The notes under the pieces are model-generated. The model made no database searches. It worked only from the letters and a program-made list of their open reading frames with translations, and was not told where the DNA came from. The position numbers and the translations under genes were made by a program. A stretch of DNA of 64,000 bases, taken from Microbacterium lemovicicum. Its GTDB lineage: Bacteria; Actinomycetota; Actinomycetes; Actinomycetales; Microbacteriaceae. Where the stretch lies: positions 1,984,001 through 2,048,000 of the forward strand of contig NZ_CP031423.1 in NCBI RefSeq assembly GCF_003991875.1, written 5' to 3'. Below, in pieces: positions 26,407 through 33,941 of the stretch (positions are counted from its first letter, which is position 1; each line of letters opens with the position of its first letter).

Positions 26407-26556
26407 ATGGACCAGACCTCGACACCCTCCGACCGCCCCGACGCCGATGATCTGCCCCTCGGCGGAGACGAGACCACGCAGGATCAGCTCCAGGCCGACA
26501 ACGCCGTGGAGGAGGACCAGCTGAAGGCCCTCGACCCCGAGGCGCCGTCCGCCTGA
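26407..26556 (+). CDS. Small acidic protein, 49 residues
   Basis: MDQTSTPSDRPDADDLPLGG... ending EEDQLKALDPEAPSA; about a third Asp/Glu, no predicted fold. TAGCGT (26394-26399) 7 bases before the ATG and a strong terminator 18 bases after the stop make it a self-contained transcription unit, which supports coding. Two similar acidic mini-proteins lie within 4 kb (28384 and 30393). Function unknown. Confidence 0.62.
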   Translation: MDQTSTPSDRPDADDLPLGGDETTQDQLQADNAVEEDQLKALDPEAPSA

Positions 26557-26573
26557 GGTTTCCGGGGGACCGG

Positions 26574-26610
26574 AAAGCGGGGACTCGCGAGAACGCGGGT
26601 CCCCGCTTTT
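26574..26610 (+). terminator. Rho-independent terminator
   Basis: AAAGCGGGGAC (26574-26584) pairs with GTCCCCGCTTT (26599-26609), 14-base loop, followed by T-rich sequence. It ends the small acidic-protein transcript. Confidence 0.85.
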
Positions 26611-26691
26611 GTCAATCCCCATGGTCTCCTGCACCGTCGGCGTTCTAATCAAGGTGCGGCGCGAGAAGCGCCGGGATGCGAAGGAGCACAG

Positions 26692-26922
26692 ATGACACTC
26701 ATCGAAAGTGCCCCGCCGAAACAGGGTCAGCCAGCCGATCCTGTGTGGCGTGAGGTGGAACCGGGATTCTGGGTCGCCAGTGCCGACGGGATGTTCCTCG
26801 GAACGATCGAGCAGCACAGCGAGCGCCGGTTCTTCGCGCGGAACTCCACGCGGACCTATGTCGGCGAATGGTCGAGCCTCGAGCTGGCCAGGGACGCCGT
26901 CCTGACGGCCCGCGTGCACTGA
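26692..26922 (+). CDS. Hypothetical protein, 76 residues
   Basis: MTLIESAPPKQGQPADPVWREVEPGFWVASADGMFLGTIEQH... with a compact SH3- or KTSC-like small beta pattern and two aromatic clusters. AAGGAG 8 bases before the ATG. Upstream lies a small hairpin GGCGC-GAGAA-GCGCC, downstream a long terminator, so it is a single-gene unit. Family not recognised. Confidence 0.68.
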   Translation: MTLIESAPPKQGQPADPVWREVEPGFWVASADGMFLGTIEQHSERRFFARNSTRTYVGEWSSLELARDAVLTARVH

Positions 26923-26943
26923 CACGCGCCACGGCACGACCAG

Positions 26944-27008
26944 CCTCCTGCGATCGCGTCCGACTCCTCGAAGTCGGATCGGGATCACAGGAGGTTCTTC
27001 TTTTCTCC
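26944..27008 (+). terminator. Long hairpin terminator
   Basis: CCTCCTG-CGATCGCG-TCCGACT pairs, with a few mismatches, with AAGTCGGA-TCGGGATC-ACAGGAGG around a CCTCG loop, followed by TTCTTCTTTTC. Stem over 20 base pairs. It ends the 26692 gene and shields the SDR operon. Confidence 0.82.
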
Positions 27009-27100
27009 CTGCGTCCCGGCGGACCGCGCAGGGTCTAGCGTCCGCCTCCCGCCGTGTAAACCCCGCCACGTGGTGCCGCCGCCGCGATTAGCGTGCGAAC

Positions 27101-27904
27101 ATGACCCAGCCCTTCTCCCCCGCCACCGCCATCGTCACCGCCTCCGACTCGGGTATCGGCGCCGCCACGGCCGTCGCGCTCGCCGACGCCGGTCTCGACG
27201 TCGGCGTCACCTGGCACAGCGACGAGGAGGGCGCCCAGAAGACCGCGGACCTCGTCCGCCGGCGCGGGCGCACCGCCGTCGTGCGGCAGCTCGACGTCAC
27301 GCAGCTCGATGAAGCCGGTGCCGTCATCGACGACCTCGCCGACGAGCTCGGCGGACTGGACGTCTTCGTCAGCAACGCCGGCGGTGGAGGCGGCACGCCC
27401 TTCCTCGACCTGCCGCTCGACGAGTGGCGCTCGACGCTGGCGCTCAACCTCGACGGCGCCTTCGTGTGCCTCCAGGCGGCCGCGCGGCGCATGGTGGCCG
27501 CCGACCGCGGCGGGCGCATCGTGGCGATCACCAGCGTGCACGAGCACCAGCCGCGCGTGGGATCGGCGAACTACGTCGCCGCCAAGCACGGCCTCGGCGG
27601 GCTGCTGAAGGTGATGGCGCTCGAGCTCGGCGAGCACGGCATCACGGTGAACGCCGTCGGCCCGGGGGAGATCGCGACCCCGCTCAACGACATGGACGCG
27701 GAGGATGCCGAGTCCACCCATCGCGGCGGCATCCCGCTGGGTCGCCCCGGCCGGCCCGAGGAGATCGCGGCGGTCGTCGCGTTCCTCGCCACCCCCGCGG
27801 CGTCGTACGTGACGGGTGCGAGCTGGGTCGTCGACGGCGGGATGCTGCAGATGGGCCCGCAGGCAGGATCCCACCTCACGTCGGACGACTGGCGCCGCGC
27901 ATGA
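27101..27904 (+). CDS. Short-chain dehydrogenase/reductase
   Basis: 267 residues, Rossmann SDR. The cofactor motif is ATAIVTASDSGIG (TASDSGIG instead of TGxxxGIG), then NAGGGGG, catalytic Ser in ITSVHEHQ, and Tyr/Lys in ANYVAAKHG. C-terminal PGEIATPLND and ASYVTGASWVVDGG are typical of classical SDRs. Substrate unknown. TAGCGT (27089-27094) 6 bases before the ATG gives a leaderless start. Its stop overlaps the following membrane protein gene. Confidence 0.88.
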   Translation: MTQPFSPATAIVTASDSGIGAATAVALADAGLDVGVTWHSDEEGAQKTADLVRRRGRTAVVRQLDVTQLDEAGAVIDDLADELGGLDVFVSNAGGGGGTPFLDLPLDEWRSTLALNLDGAFVCLQAAARRMVAADRGGRIVAITSVHEHQPRVGSANYVAAKHGLGGLLKVMALELGEHGITVNAVGPGEIATPLNDMDAEDAESTHRGGIPLGRPGRPEEIAAVVAFLATPAASYVTGASWVVDGGMLQMGPQAGSHLTSDDWRRA

Positions 27905-28326
27905 GCACCCCCGGTTCCGAGCCGGAGAAGGGCGCGGAAGCCCGGGACTGGGTGCAGAGCCTCGAACCCGGCGTCGATGCCGAGCATCTCGCCGGCAGCG
28001 CGGCCGTGGCCCAGACGCCCACCGGGTCCACGGCCCCCGACGAGAAGACCGACGACGAGCGTCGCGCGCCCATCTGGACGATCGTGGTCATCGTGTTCTC
28101 GGTGGTGGCGATCGCCGTGCTGGCGTTCCTCATCCCCGTGAGCGCCGCTCCGGCCTGGCTCGGCATCGCGGTGCAGGTCGGCTGCCTCGCCTGGGCGGCC
28201 GCCGCGCTCATCCGATCGCGAGGACGCAGCCGTCGGGCGCGCGGCGTGCCGATCGTCTTCGCCGCGCAGGTGGCCGTCACCCTGGTGCTGCTGCTCCTCA
28301 TCGGCCTCGTCGCCTGGAACGTGTGA
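27901..28326 (+). CDS. Small membrane protein
   Basis: 141 residues: an acidic, probably disordered cytoplasmic N-terminus (about 1-57) then three hydrophobic helices (about 58-80, 85-105, 118-140) separated by a basic RGRSRRARG loop. ATGA overlap with the SDR gene means coupled expression. Function unknown. Confidence 0.72.
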   Translation: MSTPGSEPEKGAEARDWVQSLEPGVDAEHLAGSAAVAQTPTGSTAPDEKTDDERRAPIWTIVVIVFSVVAIAVLAFLIPVSAAPAWLGIAVQVGCLAWAAAALIRSRGRSRRARGVPIVFAAQVAVTLVLLLLIGLVAWNV

Positions 28327-28383
28327 GCTGACGGGCTGTCAATCCCCGCGGCGCCCGGATGCGCCACGACGTAGCCTGTTCCC

Positions 28384-28587
28384 GTGACCGACCGGACCGA
28401 TGCCGCTGCAGATCCCATGGACGACGAGGCCAAGCGCCGCGACCAACTCCTGGCGGCACCCGACGCCGTCGAGGCGGATGCGGCGCCGCGCATCGACGTG
28501 ACGCACCGCGAAGGGGTCACGCGGATCGATGTGCGCGACGACGCGGTGGTCCGTCCGGGTGGGCCGACGCGGGGCGAGGACGACTGA
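28384..28587 (+). CDS. Small acidic protein, 67 residues
   Basis: Begins MTDRTDAAADPMDDEAKRRDQLLAAPDAVEAD, then a more ordered IDVTHREGVTRIDVRDDAVVR segment. GTG start six bases after TAGCCT (28372-28377), a leaderless pattern. Strongly acidic, low complexity at the ends. Resembles the two other acidic mini-proteins here in composition, not in sequence. Function unknown. Confidence 0.58.
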   Translation: MTDRTDAAADPMDDEAKRRDQLLAAPDAVEADAAPRIDVTHREGVTRIDVRDDAVVRPGGPTRGEDD

Positions 28588-28608
28588 CTGCCGAGCTCCG
28601 CGCCGCTG

Positions 28609-29823
28609 TCAGGCGCGGCCCTGCAGGATCAGGTTCCAGTACACCCACGGCAGCACGTGCCGGTCGAGGAACCACGTCAGCCGGCGCTCGCGCACCAGGC
28701 CGCGCCAGAACGGCACCGAGGGCTGCAGGCGGAGCTCGTCGTCGAACTCCGCGAAGACCACCGTCGAGCGCGACACGGTGAACGGGCAGACGCCGTAGCC
28801 GTCGTACTGCGCGGACGGCCGGCGACCGCGGAGCACCGCGGTGAGGTTCTTCGCCAGGACCATCGTCTGCTTCCGCAGCGCCCCGCCCGACTTCGAGTTG
28901 GTCGTGGCCGCGGCATCGCCCAGCGCCCACACGTTCGGGTACCGCCGGTGGCGGAGCGTGCGCGGGTCCACCTCCACGAATCTCCGCTCGTCGCCCGGGT
29001 CCGCGAGCGTGGTGGCGGCGAGCCAGTCCGGAGCGCTCTGCGGCGGCTCGATGACGAGGGCGTCGTACTCCAGTCTGCGCGCACGGCGGCCGTCGCTGCG
29101 GGCGATCAGCACGGTGCGGGCCGCGCCGTCCACCTCGGCGACGGTGCTGGCCGTGCTCAGCTCGATGCCGTACTCGGCGATCTTGCGCTCGAGCTCCCTG
29201 TCGACCTCGGGCACGCCGTACACGGTGGCATCGGGGACGACCAGCACGACGCGGATGTCATCCAGCACGCCTCGCGCACGCCAGTACGCGCAGGCCTGGT
29301 ACATCGGCTTCTGGATGGCGCCCGCGCACGAGGCGGGTCCGGGCGGCTGCGCGAAGACCACCGTGCCCCGGGTGACGCCCTGCAGCAGGCGTGACGTCTT
29401 GACCGCCAGGTCGAGCGTGTAGTTCGACGCGACCTCCGGGGTGGACACCGCCTCCGCCAGGCCGGGGACGGCATCCCAGTCCTGCTGGATGCCGGGGCAC
29501 ACGATGAGGTGCTCGTAGCGCACCGTGGCTCCCGATGCGAGCGTCACGGAGCTCGCCTCGGGATCGATGCCGGTGACGGCGTCGCGGATCCACGACACGC
29601 CCTTCGGCGTCACGGCCCCCTGGTCGCGGACGACCTCCGCAGCCCGCGCCGTGCCGCCGGCGATGTAGCTGAAGAGCGGCTTGTAGAAATGCTCGGTGCG
29701 CGGTTCGACCACCACGATGTCCGTGACGCCCTGTCGGCGCAGGCGTCCGGCGACCGAGAGGCCGCCGTTGCCGCCTCCGATCACCAGGACGCGATGGAAG
29801 GATGACGGGCGGTCGGACGGCAT
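28609..29823 (-). CDS. Sulfide:quinone reductase-like FAD/NAD(P) oxidoreductase
   Basis: 404 residues, two-dinucleotide-fold flavoprotein: RVLVIGGGNGGLSVAGRLRR at the N-terminus and YPNVWALGDAAATTNSK as the C-terminal FAD motif. The block PASCAGAIQKPMYQACAYW matches the type II sulfide:quinone reductase cysteine region (Cys166). The second redox cysteine, expected in GDC of the FAD motif, is Ala304. It may thus be a related quinone reductase or a one-cysteine enzyme. The C-terminus (LPWVYWNLILQG) is amphipathic, fitting membrane attachment. TGGAGA ribosome site upstream of the ATG at 29823. Confidence 0.8.
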   Translation of the reverse strand: MPSDRPSSFHRVLVIGGGNGGLSVAGRLRRQGVTDIVVVEPRTEHFYKPLFSYIAGGTARAAEVVRDQGAVTPKGVSWIRDAVTGIDPEASSVTLASGATVRYEHLIVCPGIQQDWDAVPGLAEAVSTPEVASNYTLDLAVKTSRLLQGVTRGTVVFAQPPGPASCAGAIQKPMYQACAYWRARGVLDDIRVVLVVPDATVYGVPEVDRELERKIAEYGIELSTASTVAEVDGAARTVLIARSDGRRARRLEYDALVIEPPQSAPDWLAATTLADPGDERRFVEVDPRTLRHRRYPNVWALGDAAATTNSKSGGALRKQTMVLAKNLTAVLRGRRPSAQYDGYGVCPFTVSRSTVVFAEFDDELRLQPSVPFWRGLVRERRLTWFLDRHVLPWVYWNLILQGRA

Positions 29824-29939
29824 GGATCTCCAGACGGATGCTGCGGGTCGCGCTGCTCGCGGACCGGCTTCCGACGAGCGTAGGCGCCGTCGGGCCGCGA
29901 TCCGGCGGGGTTGACAGGTCGAGCGGCGGCGGCCGCGCC

Positions 29940-30269
29940 TCAGTCGTCGCGCAGCGGGTCGGGGTCGGGCAGCGCGTCGAGATCGCGCAGCGCGGCGCGC
30001 GCGTCGGCCACCCGCTCCGGCTCCGGCCGTTCCCACCAGTAGGGTCCCCGCTCCCCCAGTCCGTGCTTGGCCAGCCCCACCCTCCGCCGGGCCGCCGCGA
30101 TGGCCTCCTCGTCGCCGGCGCGCTTCGCCGAGCGGACGCCGGAACGCCCGCGACCGAGGTGCGAGCGCAGGGCGGCGGCCAGCTCCTCCGGGATCGCCGG
30201 ATCGGTCCGGCGCCAGCGGCGCCCGTCGATGACCAGCCATCGTTCCTCGTCGTGCTCGCCGGCGGACAT
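29940..30269 (-). CDS. Conserved hypothetical protein, 109 residues
   Basis: MSAGEHDEERWLVIDGRRWRRTDPAIPEELAAALRSHLGRGRSGVRSAKR... A small Arg/Glu-rich helical protein; homologues occur in actinobacteria next to varied genes and are often mislabelled as Tol transporters. No membrane segment, so that label is not supported. A nucleic-acid or regulatory role is only a guess from the charge pattern. Confidence 0.7.
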   Translation of the reverse strand: MSAGEHDEERWLVIDGRRWRRTDPAIPEELAAALRSHLGRGRSGVRSAKRAGDEEAIAAARRRVGLAKHGLGERGPYWWERPEPERVADARAALRDLDALPDPDPLRDD

Positions 30270-30392
30270 GGCTCGACGCTATCGCCGGCGGCTACCACCT
30301 CGGCGCTGCGGGAGGAAGCCCGTGCCGACACGCGCCTCGCGGGCGCAGGCTCGGGTCAGACCGGCGTGCGCCGGTCGCAGAGAGGATCCATC

Positions 30393-30548
30393 ATGAGCGA
30401 TCGCGAACCCCATACCCGTCACAGCGACGACGCGCAGCACGACGACGCGCCGCCGACCGATGCCATGTCGGACGAGGTGAAGACCGATGCCGTCAGCGAT
30501 CAGCTGCCGCCGGATGCCGCGGACGGCACCGCGCAGACGCATCCCTGA
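30393..30548 (+). CDS. Small acidic protein, 51 residues
   Basis: MSDREPHTRHSDDAQHDDAPPTDAMSDEVKTDAVSDQLPPDAADG... Asp-, His- and Thr-rich and likely disordered. AGAGGA ribosome site before the ATG. It is convergent with tetR (14 bases between stops). Third acidic mini-protein in a 4 kb stretch. Function unknown. Confidence 0.52.
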   Translation: MSDREPHTRHSDDAQHDDAPPTDAMSDEVKTDAVSDQLPPDAADGTAQTHP

Positions 30549-30562
30549 TCCGCGGGAGCGTC

Positions 30563-31132
30563 TCAGCCGAGCACCGCGCGCAGCAGCCGATCGATGTCGG
30601 CTGGTTGCAGCGGCGACCGGCTGAGGGCCCGGAGGAGGAGCGCCCCGATGAGTGCCTCGGCGATCTCCTCCACCGGCGCCCCGCGCGGAAGGTTCGGCAC
30701 CGTGCCCGTGGCGCGCTCGAGTCGTCCGGAGAGGGACTCGGGGCCGGCCAGCACGTCACGGAGGCGTCGCCCTACCTCGACGTGCTCGGCGGCGGCGGCG
30801 ATGAGCGACCGCAGCAGCAGCTCGCCCTCGTCCCGGGCGAGCATGTCGGCCAGATCCCGCAGCCACCGGGTCAGGTCTGCTCGGATGTCTCCCGTGTCCG
30901 GCAGCTCGCCGCGGCCCGGGACCACCATCCCCTCGAGCAGGCACTCGGCGATGATGTCGCCCTTCGACGACCACCACCGGTAGATCGTCTGCTTGCCGAC
31001 GCCGGCGGCGGCGGCGATCCCCTCGATCGTGAGGTGGTCGTACCCCCGCTCGGCCAGAAGCGTGGCCGTCGCCTGAAGGATCGCCCGGCGTGCATGCTCA
31101 CTGCGCACGGGGCCGCTGCGGGGTAGGGCCAC
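30563..31132 (-). CDS. TetR-family transcriptional regulator
   Basis: 189 residues. N-terminal HTH about 12-58: RRAILQATATLLAERGYDHLTIEGIAAAAGVGKQTIYRWWSSKGDII; the rest is the helical ligand domain. GTG at 31132 with GGAGG 7-8 bases upstream. Divergent from the MMPL exporter 105 bases away, the classic arrangement of a repressor and the pump it controls; ligand unknown. Confidence 0.92.
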   Translation of the reverse strand: MALPRSGPVRSEHARRAILQATATLLAERGYDHLTIEGIAAAAGVGKQTIYRWWSSKGDIIAECLLEGMVVPGRGELPDTGDIRADLTRWLRDLADMLARDEGELLLRSLIAAAAEHVEVGRRLRDVLAGPESLSGRLERATGTVPNLPRGAPVEEIAEALIGALLLRALSRSPLQPADIDRLLRAVLG

Positions 31133-31149
31133 GGAGCTCCCTCCAGAAG

Positions 31150-31185
31150 ACGAGACGGACCGTGTTATCTTAGCTCCGCACGTCC
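31150..31185. promoter_or_regulatory. Candidate overlapping divergent promoters (tetR / MMPL)
   Basis: TTATCT (31165-31170, plus strand) and TAAGAT (31172-31167, minus strand) overlap and could serve as the -10 boxes of the exporter and of tetR. Opposed overlapping promoters allow one bound TetR dimer to shut both. No -35 or clean operator palindrome is certain. Confidence 0.35.
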
Positions 31186-31237
31186 GCGTCGAGGCAACCG
31201 CTTCGTCGGACGACGCCCCCCGCATCAGAGGAGAAGA

Positions 31238-33922
31238 GTGGCCGAGCTGCTGCACCGCCTGGGAACGTTCGCCGCGCGCCGCGCATGGACGGTCATCTCC
31301 GCCTGGATCGCCATCCTCGCCCTCGCGGTCGGTGGGTTCCTGGTCGGATTCTCCGGCTTGAGCTCGAGCTTCGACGTGCCGAACACGGCCTCCGGCAAGG
31401 TCATCGAGGATCTCGAGAAGGAGCTCCCGGCCTTCAGCGGAGGCTCGGGCACGATCGTCTTCCACGCCACCGACGGGAACGCGCTCACCGACGCTCAGCG
31501 CGCCGCCATCACCGACGTCATCACGACGGCGCGGAGCCTCCCCGACGTGTCCGATGTCATCGATCCCTTCGACACGGCCGCGCAGCTGGCCGATCAGCAG
31601 AAGCAGATCGACGACGGACGCGCGCAGATCGAGGCCGGCCGCGCTCAGGCCGGGAGCGGGCAGCAGCAGCTGGATGCCGGCAGCGCCCAGCTCGCCGCCG
31701 GTCAGGCGCAGCTCGACGCCGCGCGCGCGCAGGCGGTGGCGGCCGGCGCCGACACCGCCGCCCTCGACGCCCAGCAGCAGCAGCTCGACGCTCAGCGAGC
31801 GCAGCTCGAGGAGCAGCAGGCGCAGCTGACCGCCGGCCTCACCACCCTCGACCAGGAGTCGGCGAAGCTGGAGAAGGGTGCCGAGCTCCTCGGCTACACC
31901 GACGGCATCCGCGTCGTGTCGGGCGACGGCGCCACCGCCATCGCCAACGTGCAGTTCACCGTCCCCCGCCTCGAGCTGCCGCAGGAGGCGAAGGACGCGG
32001 TCATCGCGCACTTCACCGAGACGCCGATCGACGGCGTCGAGGTCGCCATCTCCACCGACATCGCCCAGGGCATCCCAGAGATCCTCGGCGTCGGCGAGGC
32101 GCTCGGCGTCGCGCTGGCCGCCGTGGTCCTCATCGTCGTGCTGGGATCGCTCCTGGCCGCCGCGTTCCCGATCGTGACGGCGCTCGTCGGCGTGGCGATC
32201 GGCGCGCTGTCGACCCTCGCCTTCTCCGGCGTCGTCCAGATGGCCTCGGTGACCCCGATCCTCGGCGTCATGCTCGGACTCGCCGTCGGCATCGACTACG
32301 CGCTGTTCATCCTCTACCGCCACCGCAAGCAGCTCCTTCAGGGCGCCGACGTCCGCGAGTCGATCGGCCTCGCGAACGGCACCGCCGGCAACGCGGTCGT
32401 CTTCGCCGGCACCACGGTCGTCGTCGCGCTCCTCGCGCTCAACATCACCGGCATCCCGTTCCTCGGTCTCATGGGCACCGTCGGCGCGGTGAGCGTGCTG
32501 ATCGCCGTCCTCATCGCCATCTCGCTGATCCCGGCCCTGCTCGGTCTCGCCGGCACCCGCATCCTCAGCCGTCGGGCGCGGGAGCGCGCCGCGGCTGCGG
32601 CGGCGCACCCCGTGGCGGCACCGGCTGCGGCGTCGGCACCGGCTGCGGCTGCGGCTGCACCGTCGCGCAGCGGCCAGGCCGGGGCATCCGATGGCCCTCC
32701 TCTCACCCGCCGGGCCCTGCGCGAAGCCGCCACGGGATCGGTCGCGACCGTCGCCGCCGACACCGGCTCCACGCCGACGACATCGTCGCGTCGCGCGCAC
32801 CGCGGCCCCGCCGTCACCCCGATGCCGACGTGGCGCGCGGCGCTCACGGTGCTCGTGGCCACCGTCGCGCTGCTGGTCGTCGCGATCCCGGCCCTGTCGA
32901 TGCGTCTGGGACTGCCCGACGGCGGGTCGGAGGCCGCGGATTCCACCGCCTACCGGGCGTTCACACTGACCGAGCAGGCATTCGGCGCCGGGGTGAACGG
33001 TCCGCTCCTGGTCACCGCCGCCCTGCCCGAGGGCCTCGACGACGACGGCGCGCTGGATGCCCGCCTCGCCGTCGCCCGCGAGCTCGCCGCGCAGGACGAC
33101 GTCGTCACCGTGGCGCCGGTCGCCATCTCCGACGACAACCGGCTCGCCGCGTTCCAGGTGCTGCCGGCCGAGGGGCCCAACAGCGACTCCACGACGGAGC
33201 TCGTGCGGACGCTGCGCACGCTGCCGCCGGTCGACGGCGACATCCCGCTGGGCGTCGCCGGTCAGGCCGCGATCAACATCGACATCTCCGAGGGCCTCGC
33301 GGACGTGCTGCCGCTGTACCTGCTGGTCGTGGTGGGGCTGTCCTTCCTCATCATGCTGATGGTCTTCCGCTCGCTCCTCGTGCCCCTGCTGGCGACCGCG
33401 GGCTTCGTGCTGTCGCTCTTCGCGACCTACGGCGCGGTGACGGCCGTGTTCCAGTGGGGCTGGTTCGCCTCCGTCCTGGGTGTGAGCAACCCCGGGCCGA
33501 TCCTGAGCTTCCTGCCGGTGATCCTCGTGGGCATCCTCTTCGGCCTGGCGATGGACTACCAGCTCTTCCTCACCACCGGCATGCGGGAGGCGTGGGCGCA
33601 CGGTGCGGCACCTCGCCTCGCCGTCGCCCAGGGGTTCCGGGCGGGTCGGACGGTCGTCACGGCGGCGGCGCTCATCATGATCGCGGTGTTCTCGGGCTTC
33701 ATCAGCTCCGAGGCGGTCATCATCAAGTCGATGGGCGTGGGGCTCGCGCTCGGCGTGCTCTTCGACGCGTTCGTCGTCCGGATGCTGCTCGTGCCCGCCT
33801 TGATGCACCTCCTCGGCGGCGCGGCGTGGTGGCTGCCGACATGGCTCGACCGCATCATCCCCAACGTCGACGTGGAGGGATCCGCCCTCGAACGGCGGCA
33901 TCCCTCCCACGTCGGCGTCTGA
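31238..33922 (+). CDS. MMPL/RND-superfamily membrane transporter
   Basis: 894 residues, two repeats of one TM helix, large extracytoplasmic loop and five TM helices (first TM about 18-40; five TMs about 285-445; seventh about 535-555; five TMs about 700-860). The first loop holds a Gln/Ala-rich predicted coiled coil (about 125-205, QQKQIDDGRAQIEAGRAQ and repeats), a feature of some actinobacterial MMPL proteins. The cytoplasmic linker (about 450-520) is Ala/Pro-rich. Probably exports lipids or lipophilic drugs. GTG start preceded by GAGGAGAAGA. Divergently controlled by TetR. Confidence 0.9.
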   Translation: MAELLHRLGTFAARRAWTVISAWIAILALAVGGFLVGFSGLSSSFDVPNTASGKVIEDLEKELPAFSGGSGTIVFHATDGNALTDAQRAAITDVITTARSLPDVSDVIDPFDTAAQLADQQKQIDDGRAQIEAGRAQAGSGQQQLDAGSAQLAAGQAQLDAARAQAVAAGADTAALDAQQQQLDAQRAQLEEQQAQLTAGLTTLDQESAKLEKGAELLGYTDGIRVVSGDGATAIANVQFTVPRLELPQEAKDAVIAHFTETPIDGVEVAISTDIAQGIPEILGVGEALGVALAAVVLIVVLGSLLAAAFPIVTALVGVAIGALSTLAFSGVVQMASVTPILGVMLGLAVGIDYALFILYRHRKQLLQGADVRESIGLANGTAGNAVVFAGTTVVVALLALNITGIPFLGLMGTVGAVSVLIAVLIAISLIPALLGLAGTRILSRRARERAAAAAAHPVAAPAAASAPAAAAAAPSRSGQAGASDGPPLTRRALREAATGSVATVAADTGSTPTTSSRRAHRGPAVTPMPTWRAALTVLVATVALLVVAIPALSMRLGLPDGGSEAADSTAYRAFTLTEQAFGAGVNGPLLVTAALPEGLDDDGALDARLAVARELAAQDDVVTVAPVAISDDNRLAAFQVLPAEGPNSDSTTELVRTLRTLPPVDGDIPLGVAGQAAINIDISEGLADVLPLYLLVVVGLSFLIMLMVFRSLLVPLLATAGFVLSLFATYGAVTAVFQWGWFASVLGVSNPGPILSFLPVILVGILFGLAMDYQLFLTTGMREAWAHGAAPRLAVAQGFRAGRTVVTAAALIMIAVFSGFISSEAVIIKSMGVGLALGVLFDAFVVRMLLVPALMHLLGGAAWWLPTWLDRIIPNVDVEGSALERRHPSHVGV

Positions 33923-33941
33923 GGCCGGTCGGCGGTCGCTG

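Noticed and set aside
30563..33910. 1115-codon open frame antisense to the MMPL exporter
   Set aside because: Only its 3' end (the TetR gene) has a fold; the rest is Arg/Asp/Glu/His-rich antisense shadow of the exporter, a usual artefact of high-GC third-position bias.
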